From contig OY754330.1 in assembly GCA_963573305.1 (NCBI GenBank), positions 8,060,001-8,124,000 of the forward strand: a stretch of DNA of 64,000 bases. Reading direction: 5' to 3'. Below are positions 62,101 to 64,000 of this stretch, one piece after another; within the stretch, counting starts at the first letter, position 1, and each line of letters begins with the position of its first letter. The stretch is from Pyrrhosoma nymphula. Taxonomy: Eukaryota > Arthropoda > Insecta > Odonata > Coenagrionidae. The translations under genes and the position numbers were made by a program. Under the pieces are notes generated by a model, which was given only the letters and a program-made list of their open reading frames with translations, ran no database searches and was not told the DNA's origin.

Positions 62101-64000
62101 TTTCGCGAGTTCAAAAGTCATTTCCCCAGTAGGTATGGAGTATGTTGTAACTAACTACCACTCCTAGGACATTTTCCCCTAAATTCGCGATCGCGAAATT
62201 TTCCTATCCCTAGTGATTGGGTATGATCACATGAGAGGGAAAAAGGGAAGGTCATGGGGGGGGGTGGGGGGGGTTCGGAATTGCTTGGCTCCTGGATAGC
62301 ACTCACCCAAAACTAGAGCGCACTGGTCCCGGCCTTCTTCTTTCATCGACTGATGTGCTGTATCCGTGATGGAGTATACCTGAAGAGGAACTCCAAAGAA
62401 ATTCACTTTCCGTAAAATGAAATTGTAAAGGGTCTGGTGTGCAAATGGAATAATTTGCGACACAAATTAAGGCGCGCATCGGACATGCGAGGCGTTCCCA
62501 AAAGCACGCGGTCCCCAACCCGAAACGTAATCATTTTTCCTTTCCGATTACTTTTGCGTTTACGGGGTTTCGCGGAGAATACCTGTCGATATTTCATCAG
62601 AGTTTCCATTAGGGCGGCCTTTTCCGCAGGATTTAAATGAGTGGATGCAGTGACCGCTTCCCTTGTAGCAGTAGCTAGGGAATCGTCTGCGCCCTCTCTC
62701 TCAACCAAGGTCGCGCCCATGTGATAATTTCTCCGATTGTGATCCCCATTCTAGGATATTTTGAAACTTATTTCCCCTTTATTGAAATTTATAATGACTT
62801 TGTGCTTTTGCAGCCAATCAGCTCCTAGTATTATCTCCCTCACGAGGTTTCGCACGACCAGGCATGTTATAGCTATCTCTTGACCGAGTATGGTGAAAGG
62901 AATGAATGCCTGTTTGGTTATGGGTTGAGATTTTTTCTTATTCGCACAAATTAGGTGGGACTTCCTCATAGGTAGTACTGGCATATCGGTTCTTTTATTG
63001 AAAATCCGTTCAAATGATTCCTCGATGGTTCGCTCCATGCTGGCGCGACGACACCACAAAAAATCACACATCACAAAAATCAACGTCCTGTCTCAACGCA
63101 TGCCCGGAGGCGACTGAACTAAAGTGCACCTGAGTAGTAAGGGACCCCTCTACCGAGCCGATGGGTCGGACCCCCATCCACTGCTCCATTGAGGCTACAG
63201 CGAACCAGTCCCGATACTTATTGAACGGACCCTGTATATTTGTACGTTTGAAATTTTTTAGAAGAATGGCCCAAATTCAATACTTAATTCATGCATAAAT
63301 TTTCAATTCCTGTCACTATTATAATATTATTTTATAGTACTTATCAAGCTCTATCGAAAGACATCTGGCATAACATCCTAAGCGTACGTGCTCTCAAACT
63401 ATGCTAATTTTTCCGGGTGGTGAATTATTCTGCTATTATTCCGCTACAAATCTTTGTTTTTGTTGATGCAGCGTCACATGCTCAAGTTTAAAGTTGTAGA
63501 ACATTCTTTCATCTTTGGATGTAAGAATGTTCTGCAAAGCTTATTTGGATATGCATTATAGTTTTGTGTTATTATGATTTGTTTGGTATACACCAAATCG
63601 TCTCATCGACTTTTGCACAGTGTCCCCCCACACCTTACCTTTGGTGTCCGATGTTTTTCGTTGAAAAGAGCCAACGATAAGACAAATCTTGGGATTTAGA
63701 AACTCAAAGTGAAAACATATGAATATCCAGTTGTCTCTCTTTCTCTTGCTTTTCATCTGAACAATGCTCCAATCATGTGGACGCTGAAATTCTGACTTCT
63801 TGGCTTATGCATGGATAAGGTCGTTTATTTATTCATTTCAGTGTCCTGAAGTGATCAGTGTATCAGAAAACTTATTATAATGCTTGCTTAGTAATGTTGC
63901 CTATGTTTAAGTTTCTGTTGGTCATTTTTAACGTTTAACCTCCTGCAATTTATTTTTTTCCCCAGGAGACCTTCTTGGTCACACGATATCCAATTTGGCC
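4908..64000 (+). CDS. Thioester-containing protein (alpha-2-macroglobulin/TEP/CD109 family), partial gene, 16 exons visible
   Basis: The exons are 4908-5135, 11525-11778, 16057-16215, 18512-18683, 21276-21464, 24154-24255, 31464-31730, 36042-36188, 39077-39205, 39287-39341, 40922-41132, 46334-46451, 53539-53722, 58119-58279, 58445-58583 and 63966-64000. They join in phase into 850 codons without a stop. Family hallmarks: YKPG in MG2, VEETLTGIRQNAS in MG3, PDSMTSWVISALS after the bait-like stretch, and GDLLGHTISNLA at the right edge. In this family that last string is normally followed within about 20 residues by the thioester. Such proteins are secreted or GPI-anchored, and act as opsonins or protease traps in arthropod immunity. 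The signal peptide, early MG1, thioester domain and C-terminus are outside the window. Whether the orthology group is TEP, CD109-like or Mcr-like cannot be decided without the thioester region. Introns range from 81 bp to 7.2 kb and hold nearly all the mobile DNA. Confidence 0.93.
5286..5403. repeat. GTGTACA-rich short repeat, left part
   Basis: Irregular repeats of tgtacaatttgtacacaatg and close variants run up to the left end of the Tigger-type element. The same repeat resumes on the other side of that element at 6917, so the element inserted into this array. Confidence 0.8.
5404..6916 (-). mobile_element. pogo/Tigger-type DNA transposon, decayed
   Basis: The ends are inverted copies of CAGTAAGTCCTCGACTTACG at about 5405 and 6890-6915, with TA on both sides. 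On the minus strand around 5918-5760 there is a relic of the helix-turn-helix start: KLEIIKRHDKG, then EIAQAYGTNESTVKTI, in a frame shifted relative to the MAKKRKFG start. No catalytic domain was recognised. The right half (about 6100-6880) is CG-richer than its surroundings and contains imperfect hairpins of GCCGTGACA/TGTCGCGGC type. Confidence 0.75.
6917..7190. repeat. GTGTACA-rich short repeat, right part
   Basis: It repeats variants of aatgtgtacattgtacacat and tgtatacaaatgtataaaaa. It is the continuation of the array at 5286-5403, split by the Tigger-type element. The repeat unit is internally palindromic. Confidence 0.8.
7191..7894. other. Intron 1 stretch without recognised feature
   Basis: AT-rich intron DNA with a run of G at about 7306-7318. 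I see no coding or structural signal beyond that. Confidence 0.4.
7895..10366 (+). mobile_element. piggyBac-like element with decayed transposase
   Basis: The left end, TTACCCTTAAAGTGCCAGCG, and the reverse complement of the right end, TTAACCCTTTGAGTGCCAGC, are similar. A TTAA is clear on the right; on the left it has decayed. The + strand from about 8906 carries an acidic N-terminal piece (MPSLETGESEDDWSERDGED). It then gives shifted fragments FRNRFSCNRFQILLKVF (about 9144) and KVLLGPNPTTGYCSTYLNEH followed by HHRW (about 9318-9395). These resemble the msr-RF-~il and DEs-v--K-~---~QYl--KhhrWG strings of piggyBac transposases. Two DDE-domain pieces are recognisable and the C-terminal half is lost. 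Confidence 0.6.
10577..10816. mobile_element. Solo Penelope-type terminal repeat as a 181-bp palindrome with 15-bp target duplication
   Basis: The segment 10623-10803 is an almost perfect inverted repeat of two arms near 90 bp, centred at about 10713 with almost no loop and two mismatches. It is flanked by identical 15-bp copies of atagtttacaggatt at 10577-10591 and 10802-10816. The arm sequence also forms the termini of the Penelope-like element at 21632-22842. Each arm contains a hammerhead-ribozyme-like core: CTGATGA, a GATGG/CCATC stem and GAAAC. Confidence 0.8.
10817..11524. other. End of intron 1 without recognised feature
   Basis: AT-rich intron DNA leading to a pyrimidine tract and the acceptor cttcag at 11519-11524. 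Nothing else is supported. Confidence 0.4.
11525..11778 (+). CDS. TEP exon b: MG2 and start of MG3
   Basis: The acceptor is cttcag before 11525 and the donor is gtgagt after 11778. The exon has 84 codons plus two bases of a split Lys codon (visible residues 77-161). DGNGNEVRRWE is the usual MG2 hairpin. GEWNIKATVG followed by VADYVLPKF marks the MG2/MG3 boundary, where the family has a Y-VLPkFev string. There is an N-glycosylation sequon in TYNKTF. Reading straight through the donor gives TGA, consistent with a real exon end. Confidence 0.93.
12373..12688. mobile_element. Short piggyBac-type MITE, 316 bp
   Basis: TTAA at 12369-12372 and at 12689-12692 flank a segment beginning CCCTCTTGGTGTG and ending CACTAAAAGGG, a short inverted terminal repeat. 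There is no ORF. The TTAA duplication and CCC/GGG ends fit non-autonomous piggyBac elements. Confidence 0.55.
12772..15902 (-). mobile_element. piggyBac-like element, 3.1 kb, transposase relic on minus strand
   Basis: The left end TTAACCCCTTCCCTGAC (12771) and right end GTCAGGGAAGGGGTTAA (to 15904) are inverted copies with TTAA outside. The minus strand from about 13950 to 13120 shows an acidic N-terminal region (EGEPIEDDQWREMKSSEAP). It continues with RVFLALIMLQSIV and KEYFWTTRWILCTPFFGKR, then the C-terminal Cys-rich piece KASPTRKCFLRSRNR and ESRYFCPDCDVTLW. The central catalytic part is deleted between the KLNKI-like string and the C-terminal domain. Nothing recognisable was found in 14300-15800. 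Confidence 0.75.
16057..16215 (+). CDS. TEP exon c: MG3
   Basis: The acceptor is ttccacag before 16057 and the donor is gtgagc after 16215. It completes the Lys codon begun in exon b and ends two bases into a Gly codon (visible residues 161-214). YSNDRPIKGEITVSAYP matches the MG3 pattern kYtyGkpVkG-a-vsa. No Met-initiated open frame of 60 codons covers it; it was found by looking for the missing MG3 segment between its neighbours, and both split codons resolve correctly. Confidence 0.9.
16216..18124. repeat. Intron 3 repeat family D, related to 44095-44560, and a short dispersed repeat
   Basis: From about 17055 to 18124 the sequence matches 44095-44560, which lacks the part equivalent to about 17290-17905. 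Shared strings include ataagcataagcaaatgctc-like text and attatccgtaccatcaag. The right end ggtttactg followed by TA looks like a transposon end; no matching left end was found. At 16900-16980 there is a catctacatctacata... gtggcgggtggtgttagg string resembling a dispersed repeat common in insect genomes. The DNA at 16216-16900 shows no recognised feature. Confidence 0.6.
18512..18683 (+). CDS. TEP exon d: end of MG3, start of MG4
   Basis: The acceptor is ttttag before 18512 and the donor is gtaatt after 18683. It finishes a split Gly codon and adds 57 codons (visible residues 214-271). VEETLTGIRQNASAKI is one of the most conserved strings of insect TEPs. The end LKPADTYQPGLTFNPV is the start of MG4 and continues as LKVTKFDG in the next exon. 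The sequon NAS lies in QNASAK. Confidence 0.92.
18684..20151. other. Intron 4 stretch without recognised feature
   Basis: AT-rich intron DNA. I see no ORF, inverted repeat or known repeat between the donor at 18684 and the MITE at 20152. Confidence 0.4.
20152..20746. mobile_element. PIF/Harbinger-type MITE, 595 bp
   Basis: It begins AGGCTCGTTCACAACA with aacttggcgtaacttg following, and ends with the reverse complement (gttgtgaacgagcct). The terminal inverted repeats are about 40 bp and are flanked by TTA at 20149-20151 and 20747-20749. Three-base TTA duplication and lack of an ORF fit a non-autonomous Harbinger element. A CGATCG/ATCGAT-rich core (20255-20560) has further inverted motifs. Confidence 0.75.
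21276..21464 (+). CDS. TEP exon e: MG4
   Basis: The acceptor is gtcag before 21276 and the donor is gtgagg after 21464. The exon holds 63 codons in phase 0/0 (visible residues 272-334). It starts LKVTKFDGSPLDGAKNAVKV and ends FEIE, fitting MG4. The motif GMAQLTFEP corresponds to the Gxaxf-i strand of macroglobulin domains. A sequon NAST is present. A Penelope-like element begins only about 170 bp downstream of the donor. Confidence 0.92.
21632..22842 (-). mobile_element. Penelope-like retroelement, truncated copy with RT and GIY-YIG domains
   Basis: On the minus strand an RT piece (22750-22310) contains PKYFFRYVDDTFIMWPHGRD, with the YVDD catalytic motif, and RLPFLDILVERKGDG. It is followed by a GIY-YIG endonuclease (22183-21896) with GVCRIPCECGRAYIGETGR and HERSIRLFQ. 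One frameshift or stop near 22205 separates them. The N-terminal RT is missing. The two ends are inverted copies of the same terminal repeat (gtgaaggtttctcgggtttc at 21632; its complement up to 22821), shared with the palindrome at 10623-10803. Confidence 0.85.
22843..24153. other. Rest of intron 5 without recognised gene
   Basis: There is no convincing ORF or inverted repeat. A purine-rich stretch at about 23390-23580 has open frames on the minus strand that look like composition artefacts. Confidence 0.4.
24154..24255 (+). CDS. TEP exon f: end of MG4
   Basis: A short exon of 34 codons in phase 0/0 (visible residues 335-368), with acceptor ttccag before 24154 and donor gtcagt after 24255. 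It reads AEYPDANLLQATVHP then SRSYMQLKLKTKDPK, matching the end of MG4 and the linker to MG5. An open frame extends upstream from 23992, but the acceptor and the family fit place the exon start at 24154. A large nested transposon starts 18 bp after the donor. Confidence 0.9.
25311..28104 (+). mobile_element. Tigger/pogo transposon, 2.8 kb, innermost level of the nest
   Basis: The ends CAGTAAAACCTCTACC and AAAGAGGTTTTACTG are inverted and flanked by TA at 25309-25310 and 28105-28106. The interior carries a CENP-B/pogo transposase from 26363 to about 27800. The inner ends also show the repeated text cctcttcctatcgta near 25336 and 25409. Confidence 0.88.
26363..27800 (+). pseudogene. pogo/Tigger transposase, broken by frameshifts and stops
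   Basis: The start MDLTNPRKRR begins a helix-turn-helix (IDIAETFGIPPSTLTSIKKN). A stop follows at about 26549, then the CENP-B-type second domain (FQASNGWLQKFKVRW, about 26701). A break near 26855 precedes the DDE region. Catalytic positions can be recognised in NSDEAGFF (about 26866), VLLIDQCAAHK (about 27172) and TTSRWQPLDQ (about 27255). An acidic tail follows (EEDSDIEDEPSEWHE, about 27482). At least four breaks prevent a full protein. Confidence 0.85.
29186..30309. other. Intron 6 stretch without recognised gene
   Basis: A compact GC-richer patch at about 29925-30110 stands out from the AT-rich surroundings and may be a SINE or LINE piece. I could not assign it. The string attatccgacgatccgtcc near 29361 resembles a transposon end, but no partner was found. 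Confidence 0.3.
30310..31205 (-). pseudogene. Jockey/CR1-type LINE fragment, C-terminal RT
   Basis: The minus strand reads in several frames from a YADDT-like remnant (MQMTLPTSILRIL frame, HADDTSNLNSED in the shifted frame, about 31165). It continues through VFWRKSRAASQ, CIPIYYNMQC and HKHQFS to TVEEFPND near 30350. The order matches the region after the RT catalytic box in arthropod LINEs. Many frameshifts make it an old copy. Confidence 0.5.
31464..31730 (+). CDS. TEP exon g: MG5
   Basis: The acceptor is tttcag before 31464 and the donor is gtaagt after 31730. The exon holds 89 codons in phase 0/0 (visible residues 369-457). VNEEVEVGIVSS and LTYVVMGRGEVLLTRTI are the MG5 strands corresponding to the family pattern vtYqvisRGnvv. 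It ends KFTTTLQNF, which joins to VTINMSPQ in the next exon exactly where the family has a LxNfV-i junction. Confidence 0.94.
31840..32400 (-). pseudogene. LINE 3' end, C-terminal RT and 3' UTR
   Basis: The minus strand reads ILFWGPTPNSKIIFKIQKRI and MRLIGKVSLYAPC (from about 32370), then in a shifted frame FKILPLP-like text and LPREIKSAKLWSS (about 32060). This is the usual LINE tail, in which fgNSpn--kifkiQKriiR precedes yNklP--ik. The 3' end lies about 31840 near a TAAATATT-rich stretch. It is 5' truncated and has at least one frameshift. Confidence 0.65.
33122..34065. repeat. Copy A of the 1.5-kb foldback family, right end lost
   Basis: It aligns over roughly 0.9 kb with 36640-37845. Shared blocks include cgaaccacgcccccctgagc, tgacctgcgaaaaggattat and taatgtcaggctc. 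The left terminal repeat is degenerate (tacagatctgtt against tacagtcctgtt) and the inverted right end is absent. Confidence 0.75.
34066..35204. other. Interior of the 32495-35596 element without recognised gene
   Basis: AT-rich DNA with no supported ORF. A short direct repeat gaagtgatttgaagtgaat-like string occurs near 34905-34945. Confidence 0.35.
35205..35537 (+). pseudogene. LINE 3' end on + strand
   Basis: The + strand from about 35215 reads HDYAMRQNNQQLY, then RIYYKLPKSLEDETIPGKFK and TKLKQKILDNCFYSIDEYF, and stops at about 35393. This is the last part of an arthropod LINE ORF2 (klyNkLP--ik----FK--Lk--L----fYs-eEf). A 3' UTR ending in a TTTATTTATTTATT run follows to about 35537. Confidence 0.65.
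35699..35989. repeat. Palindromic Penelope-type repeat, arms about 115 bp
   Basis: The left arm (35699-35815) and right arm (35875-35989) are inverted copies; shared blocks are cattcaggatcgtgagtatc and gaatttacgattgg. Both carry a hammerhead-like core. On the right arm this is CTGAGGA, a GGAATA/TATTCT stem and GAAAC (about 35897-35930). The left-arm copy reads CCGAGGA on the minus strand. It ends about 50 bp before the acceptor of exon h. Confidence 0.7.
36042..36188 (+). CDS. TEP exon h: MG6, first part
   Basis: The acceptor is ttcaaag before 36042 and the donor is gtacgt after 36188. The exon has 49 codons in phase 0/0 (visible residues 458-506). VESRPGAEVTMTF and SHMAIMGVDEEV correspond to the PGd-v and vgllgvDqsv strings of MG6. 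The end GSDYNLSS carries a sequon. A palindromic Penelope-like repeat (35699-35989) lies only about 50 bp upstream of the acceptor. Confidence 0.92.
36189..36622. other. Start of intron 8 without recognised feature
   Basis: AT-rich intron DNA from the donor at 36189 to the foldback element at 36623. Nothing is supported. Confidence 0.4.
36623..38134. mobile_element. Non-autonomous foldback element, 1.5 kb (copies B and C)
   Basis: It starts CAGTCCTGTTCATTAAAAAC after TA and ends with the inverted sequence (aatgaacaggactg) before TA. The terminal inverted repeats are about 250 bp (36623-36880 against 37880-38134). The last 35-40 bp of the right end are duplicated in tandem (gctccgaggtggtaa occurs twice, 38070-38115). 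There is no ORF. The body is shared with copy A at 33122-34065. Confidence 0.85.
38135..39076. other. End of intron 8 without recognised gene
   Basis: The open frames at 38276-38852 overlap in several frames and show no known domain. Small inverted motifs (gggagggagtacgcctccca at 38590) occur. I do not support a gene here. Confidence 0.35.
39077..39205 (+). CDS. TEP exon i: Ser-rich acidic bait-like segment
   Basis: The acceptor is ttccag before 39077 and the donor is gtaagt after 39205. The exon has 43 codons in phase 0/0 (visible residues 507-549). After DLILSDVESYSGGSSEAM the segment is rich in Ser, Tyr and acidic residues (SYSSVENSLFYSSSPPEKDR). It falls inside MG6, where this family carries its variable bait or hypervariable region. 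It is followed by an 81-bp intron, the shortest in the gene. Confidence 0.85.
39287..39341 (+). CDS. TEP exon j: micro-exon in the bait-like region
   Basis: An exon of 55 bp, 18 codons plus one base (visible residues 550-568), with acceptor ttgcag before 39287 and donor gtgagt after 39341. It reads KYAAIILSNGQWYRPPTI. The single leftover G joins CC of the next exon to make Ala. Support comes from both splice sites, phase continuity on both sides and position; the sequence itself is not conserved enough to prove it. Confidence 0.75.
39885..40330 (-). pseudogene. PIF/Harbinger (HARBI1-like) transposase N-terminal relic
   Basis: The minus strand reads, with frameshifts, NELRTEDLEFFKNYLKMSE and THLIELI (about 40230-40150), then KLTVMLRFLATGEPSHS (about 40105), then RIAHNTISLFIPEVCTAIYE followed by ALKDEF (about 39960-39900). 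HARBI1-type nucleases have this order: el---d---fknf-RMs--~f-~ll, l-~tLRfLAtG-s, fris--tis-ii-evc-aI---L. The catalytic part is absent. It lies in intron 10 of the TEP gene. Confidence 0.75.
40859..40880 (+). repeat. CT microsatellite ahead of exon k
   Basis: The (CT)n tract ends in CCAG at 40880, forming a second strong-looking acceptor 41 bp before the one used for exon k. Use of the upstream site would shift the frame. Confidence 0.7.
40922..41132 (+). CDS. TEP exon k: Pro-rich bait-like segment
   Basis: The acceptor is attacag before 40922 and the donor is gtcagt after 41132. It completes an Ala codon, adds 69 codons and leaves two bases of Gly (visible residues 568-638). The region is rich in Pro, Gly and Arg (RPPLAGPYAFSRIPAPTWNY), as expected of an exposed bait-like loop. 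It returns to the core at ANTWFFTNVSSG, which matches the eTWiwtn string after the variable region. A second AG at 40879-40880, behind a CT-repeat tract, would add 41 bp and break the frame. Confidence 0.88.
41715..43165 (-). mobile_element. Jockey/CR1-type LINE, 5' truncated, inserted in a foldback arm
   Basis: The minus strand reads DLSKAFDCVEHSILLDKLSH, GVPQGSVLGPLLFVVMINDL and SILYADDTTFF (43120-42840), with the RT catalytic YADD. It continues in other frames with NGFMLNQSKTQELYFSLRN (about 42760), then TGKLSRVIFLLKQLK and SIVTYGIVLWGN (42620-42480) and ends RIYNKFPCT (42174). A 3' UTR runs down to a taataataat-rich end near 41720. Only a few frameshifts are present, so it is fairly young. 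Both junctions can be placed by comparison with the uninterrupted arm. Confidence 0.85.
43341..44094. other. Interior of the intron 11 foldback element, no gene seen
   Basis: AT-rich DNA with a short direct duplication ccaagtggtgggcc at 43919-43946. Nothing else is supported. Confidence 0.35.
44095..44560. repeat. Repeat family D/E, shorter copy
   Basis: It matches 17055-17290 and then 17905-18124 with the middle 0.6 kb missing. It ends ttgctg before TA. Shared blocks: gaaagcgataccaaaatcac and aataaacgatacgttggggc. The junction of the deletion is near 44345. Confidence 0.7.
45385..45757 (+). mobile_element. 5S-rRNA-derived SINE with 12-bp target-site duplication
   Basis: The first part (about 45387-45478) is clearly related to 5S rRNA: accttgaa, caccgaagttaagcaacg, gggcccgg and ttggatgggtgacc, which together cover the internal RNA polymerase III promoter boxes. 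The rest is a GC-rich unrelated body with repeats of cctccatacct, ending in a caacaacaat tail. Identical 12-bp copies of atggtgaagtat flank it at 45373-45384 and 45758-45769. This combination defines a retroposed SINE of the 5S (SINE3) type rather than a functional 5S gene. Confidence 0.82.
46334..46451 (+). CDS. TEP exon l: end of MG6
   Basis: The acceptor is tctccag before 46334 and the donor is gtgaaa after 46451. It finishes a split Gly codon and adds 39 codons (visible residues 638-677). LRRTLPDSMTSWVISALSLD and GVGVLRREIK are the conserved strings after the bait region (vPDtiTsWvi-afs, GlGv). No Met-initiated open frame of 60 codons covers it; it was found by looking for the missing segment before MG7. 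Confidence 0.92.
46748..49354. mobile_element. Tigger-like TIR element, 2.6 kb, no transposase
   Basis: The left end CTGTAGACTCTCTTTCTTACG after TA and the right end, whose reverse complement is CAGTAGACTCTCATTATTACG, before TA. Sub-terminal blocks also pair (acgaagttttcg and ggtcccgacc against cggattttttggtcccgtg). No coding region was found inside. G-runs at 48645-48670 may be sites of assembly error. It sits 296 bp after the donor of exon l. Confidence 0.65.
49355..50660. other. Intron 12 stretch; unassigned Cys-containing ORF relic at 49714-49920
   Basis: A + strand reading at 49714-49926 contains PPQKYVMQKIPESDKIDNGA and ECTFRKFKKHACETC. The CxxC...CxxC spacing suggests a small zinc-binding segment of a mobile-element protein, but I do not recognise the family. 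The remainder shows nothing. Confidence 0.35.
50661..51960. mobile_element. DNA element with CAGGGTGGC ends and GTCAGGGAA sub-repeats, 1.3 kb
   Basis: It starts CAGGGTGGC and ends GCCACCCTG, flanked by identical tatgta at 50655-50660 and 51961-51966. Both sub-terminal zones contain several copies of gtcaggga in the same orientation (50675-50760 and 51880-51930). No transposase is recognised inside. Superfamily unassigned. Confidence 0.6.
51961..53538. other. End of intron 12 without recognised gene
   Basis: Open frames near 53234-53481 on the + strand precede exon m but show no TEP similarity and no acceptor in frame. Nothing else is supported. Confidence 0.4.
53539..53722 (+). CDS. TEP exon m: MG7, first part
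   Basis: The acceptor is actcag before 53539 and the donor is gtaagt after 53722. The exon has 61 codons plus one base of a Ser codon (visible residues 678-739). RPFYINVDFPRSVIVGEVVA matches the MG7 opening FF-l-lPysv-RGE. Here the usual RGE is VGE, an ordinary variation. It continues with AVTNNMNQDLNVDLSL, as in the family pattern vfNyl---l-v-v-l. Confidence 0.93.
53723..54814. other. Start of intron 13 without recognised gene
   Basis: It contains two similar strings around 53990-54010 and 54160-54205 (agaagga then attttgaccca), a possible degenerate pair. No gene is supported. Confidence 0.4.
54815..57865 (-). mobile_element. Tigger/pogo transposon, 3.05 kb, well preserved
   Basis: The ends CAGTCAAACCTCCCAATAGC and the inverse (gggaggtttgactg) are flanked by TA at 54813-54814 and 57866-57867. 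Sub-terminal copies of gtccgctattgagaggtg-like text occur at both ends. The transposase lies on the minus strand (55405-56930). It is the best-preserved DNA transposon in the window and lies wholly within intron 13. Confidence 0.9.
55405..56930 (-). pseudogene. pogo/Tigger transposase, nearly readable
   Basis: Reading down the minus strand: MAGKRKSC start (about 56925) with a degenerate helix-turn-helix. Then GISHFVASNGWLQKFRM (56605) and FNCDETRVFFQALPEK (about 56447), with the first catalytic Asp. After a frame change near 56320 come WITHDIMTDWFTRFDRK (about 56185), VILFLDNAPSHPHLK (about 56125), with the second Asp, and CQPLDQGIIQYFK (about 56030), with the third. The C-terminus has an acidic stretch (SDEDSIDGSQE) and, after one stop at about 55501, the string QQKITDFF, a PCNA-binding-box pattern. 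A few substitutions and one frameshift prevent a full protein. Confidence 0.85.
58119..58279 (+). CDS. TEP exon n: end of MG7
   Basis: The acceptor is gaacag before 58119 and the donor is gtaaat after 58279. It completes a Ser codon and adds 53 codons in phase 0 at the end (visible residues 739-792). Strands KKTVVLVRPSSTVVSVFMA and GEIDIKVYATTS fit MG7. A 165-bp intron free of mobile elements separates it from the next exon. Confidence 0.92.
58445..58583 (+). CDS. TEP exon o: CUB, first part
   Basis: The acceptor is ttag before 58445 and the donor is gtaagt after 58583. The exon has 46 codons plus one base of Gly (visible residues 793-839). PEGETVHVNEALFVDLRYAK matches the family string vkPEG----nka-fvdLr. 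NSEMISVSAVG corresponds to pDSe-i-vsvvG just before the thioester domain. A sequon lies in ANLSVN. A 186-bp MITE starts 28 bp after the exon end. Confidence 0.93.
58612..58797. mobile_element. Tigger-type MITE, 186 bp
   Basis: It begins CAGTCAAACCTCTTTAAAAC and ends with ctaaagaggcttgactg, with TA on both sides. Further internal copies of tatagaggttt occur. There is no ORF. It lies 28 bp downstream of exon o. Confidence 0.85.
58798..61244. other. Intron 15 stretch; transposon-end-like strings, no gene
   Basis: Transposon-end-like text occurs at 58853 (cagtgaagtctctgcc) and 59550 (cagtatgagtccgtc) without matching partners. A TA microsatellite lies at 60268-60288. No supported ORF. Confidence 0.4.
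61250..61600. repeat. Tandem duplication, unit about 175 bp
   Basis: Blocks at about 61253-61425 and 61426-61600 are diverged copies. Shared text: gtaagcagtggttgcataca, ttaattaattactcgatatt, and aagtaatgtacat-aatgaaaaacac. A second short duplication, acggcaa-tttcacgttcgcc, follows at 61617-61670. Confidence 0.85.
62280..63100 (-). pseudogene. LTR-retroelement (Ty3/gypsy-like) relic: protease region joined to integrase tail
   Basis: The minus strand 63083-62751 encodes a retropepsin-like region; its end has REIILGADWLQKH, the ILGxDWL string of such proteases. The next frame (62720-62403) starts as the segment before RT (LNPAEKAALMETLMKYRQVF). It then passes directly into text typical of an integrase C-terminus (TFRVGDRVLLGTPRMS). 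The whole RT, RNase H and integrase core are missing between them. No LTRs or primer site were identified. Confidence 0.65.
63101..63965. other. End of intron 15 without recognised gene
   Basis: A compact GC-richer piece (63100-63235) may belong to the LTR-element relic. The rest is AT-rich and runs into the ttttttccccag acceptor of exon p. Confidence 0.4.
63966..64000 (+). CDS. TEP exon p: start of the thioester-domain exon, cut by window edge
   Basis: The acceptor is ccccag before 63966. The first two bases complete Gly, then 11 codons read DLLGHTISNLA to the last base of the window (visible residues 839-850). GDlLGptl-NL is the family string that precedes the thioester signature by about 10-15 residues. 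The domain continues beyond the window, so the Cys-Gln bond motif cannot be checked. Confidence 0.9.

Noticed and set aside
59550..63240. Large Tigger-type element starting at cagtatgagtccgtc
   Set aside because: No convincing inverted partner was found; the candidate at 63230 pairs too poorly.

Overview
The window is 64 kb of AT-rich eukaryotic DNA, most likely from an arthropod and probably an insect. It has multi-kilobase introns with GT-AG splice sites. The mobile-element mix is pogo/Tigger, piggyBac, PIF/Harbinger, hAT, Penelope-like, Jockey/CR1-type LINEs, a 5S-derived SINE and an LTR-retroelement relic. No prokaryotic gene organisation, tRNA gene or CRISPR array was seen. I cannot name the species.

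One host gene spans almost the whole window on the + strand: a thioester-containing protein of the alpha-2-macroglobulin/complement superfamily (insect TEP/CD109 type). Sixteen coding exons can be placed between 4908 and 64000. All splice phases agree, and together they encode 850 continuous residues. The 5' exons (signal peptide and first half of MG1) are not found in the window. The last visible exon is cut by the right edge at the point where the family normally continues into the thioester motif, so thioester status cannot be read. In order the exons cover the end of MG1, MG2, MG3, MG4, MG5, MG6 with a bait-like insertion, MG7 and the start of CUB.

The rest is mobile DNA filling the introns. 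Upstream of the first visible exon: a Penelope-like fragment (1-446), a hAT-like fragment (about 2060-2970) and a hairpin repeat (3143-3413). Intron 1: a Tigger-type element inserted in GTGTACA-rich DNA (5404-6916), a piggyBac element (about 7895-10366) and a Penelope palindrome with a 15-bp duplication (10577-10816). Intron 2: a piggyBac MITE and a 3.1-kb piggyBac relic (12373-15902). Introns 3-5: repeat family D, a Harbinger-type MITE (20152-20746) and a Penelope-like element with RT and GIY-YIG domains (21632-22842). Intron 6: three DNA transposons nested inside each other (24273-29185), then a LINE fragment. Intron 7: a 3.1-kb Tigger-like element enclosing a foldback copy and a LINE tail. 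Intron 8: a 1.5-kb foldback element. Intron 10: a Harbinger transposase relic. Intron 11: a large inverted-repeat element interrupted by a LINE, and a 5S-derived SINE. Intron 12: two TIR elements. Intron 13: a 3-kb Tigger element with a nearly readable transposase. Intron 15: a MITE 28 bp past a splice donor, a tandem duplication and an internally deleted LTR retroelement.

I did not find a convincing new host system. The points most worth a second look are the bait-like exons of the TEP gene, the nested transposons, the Penelope termini with hammerhead-like cores, and the 5S-derived SINE with an intact target-site duplication.
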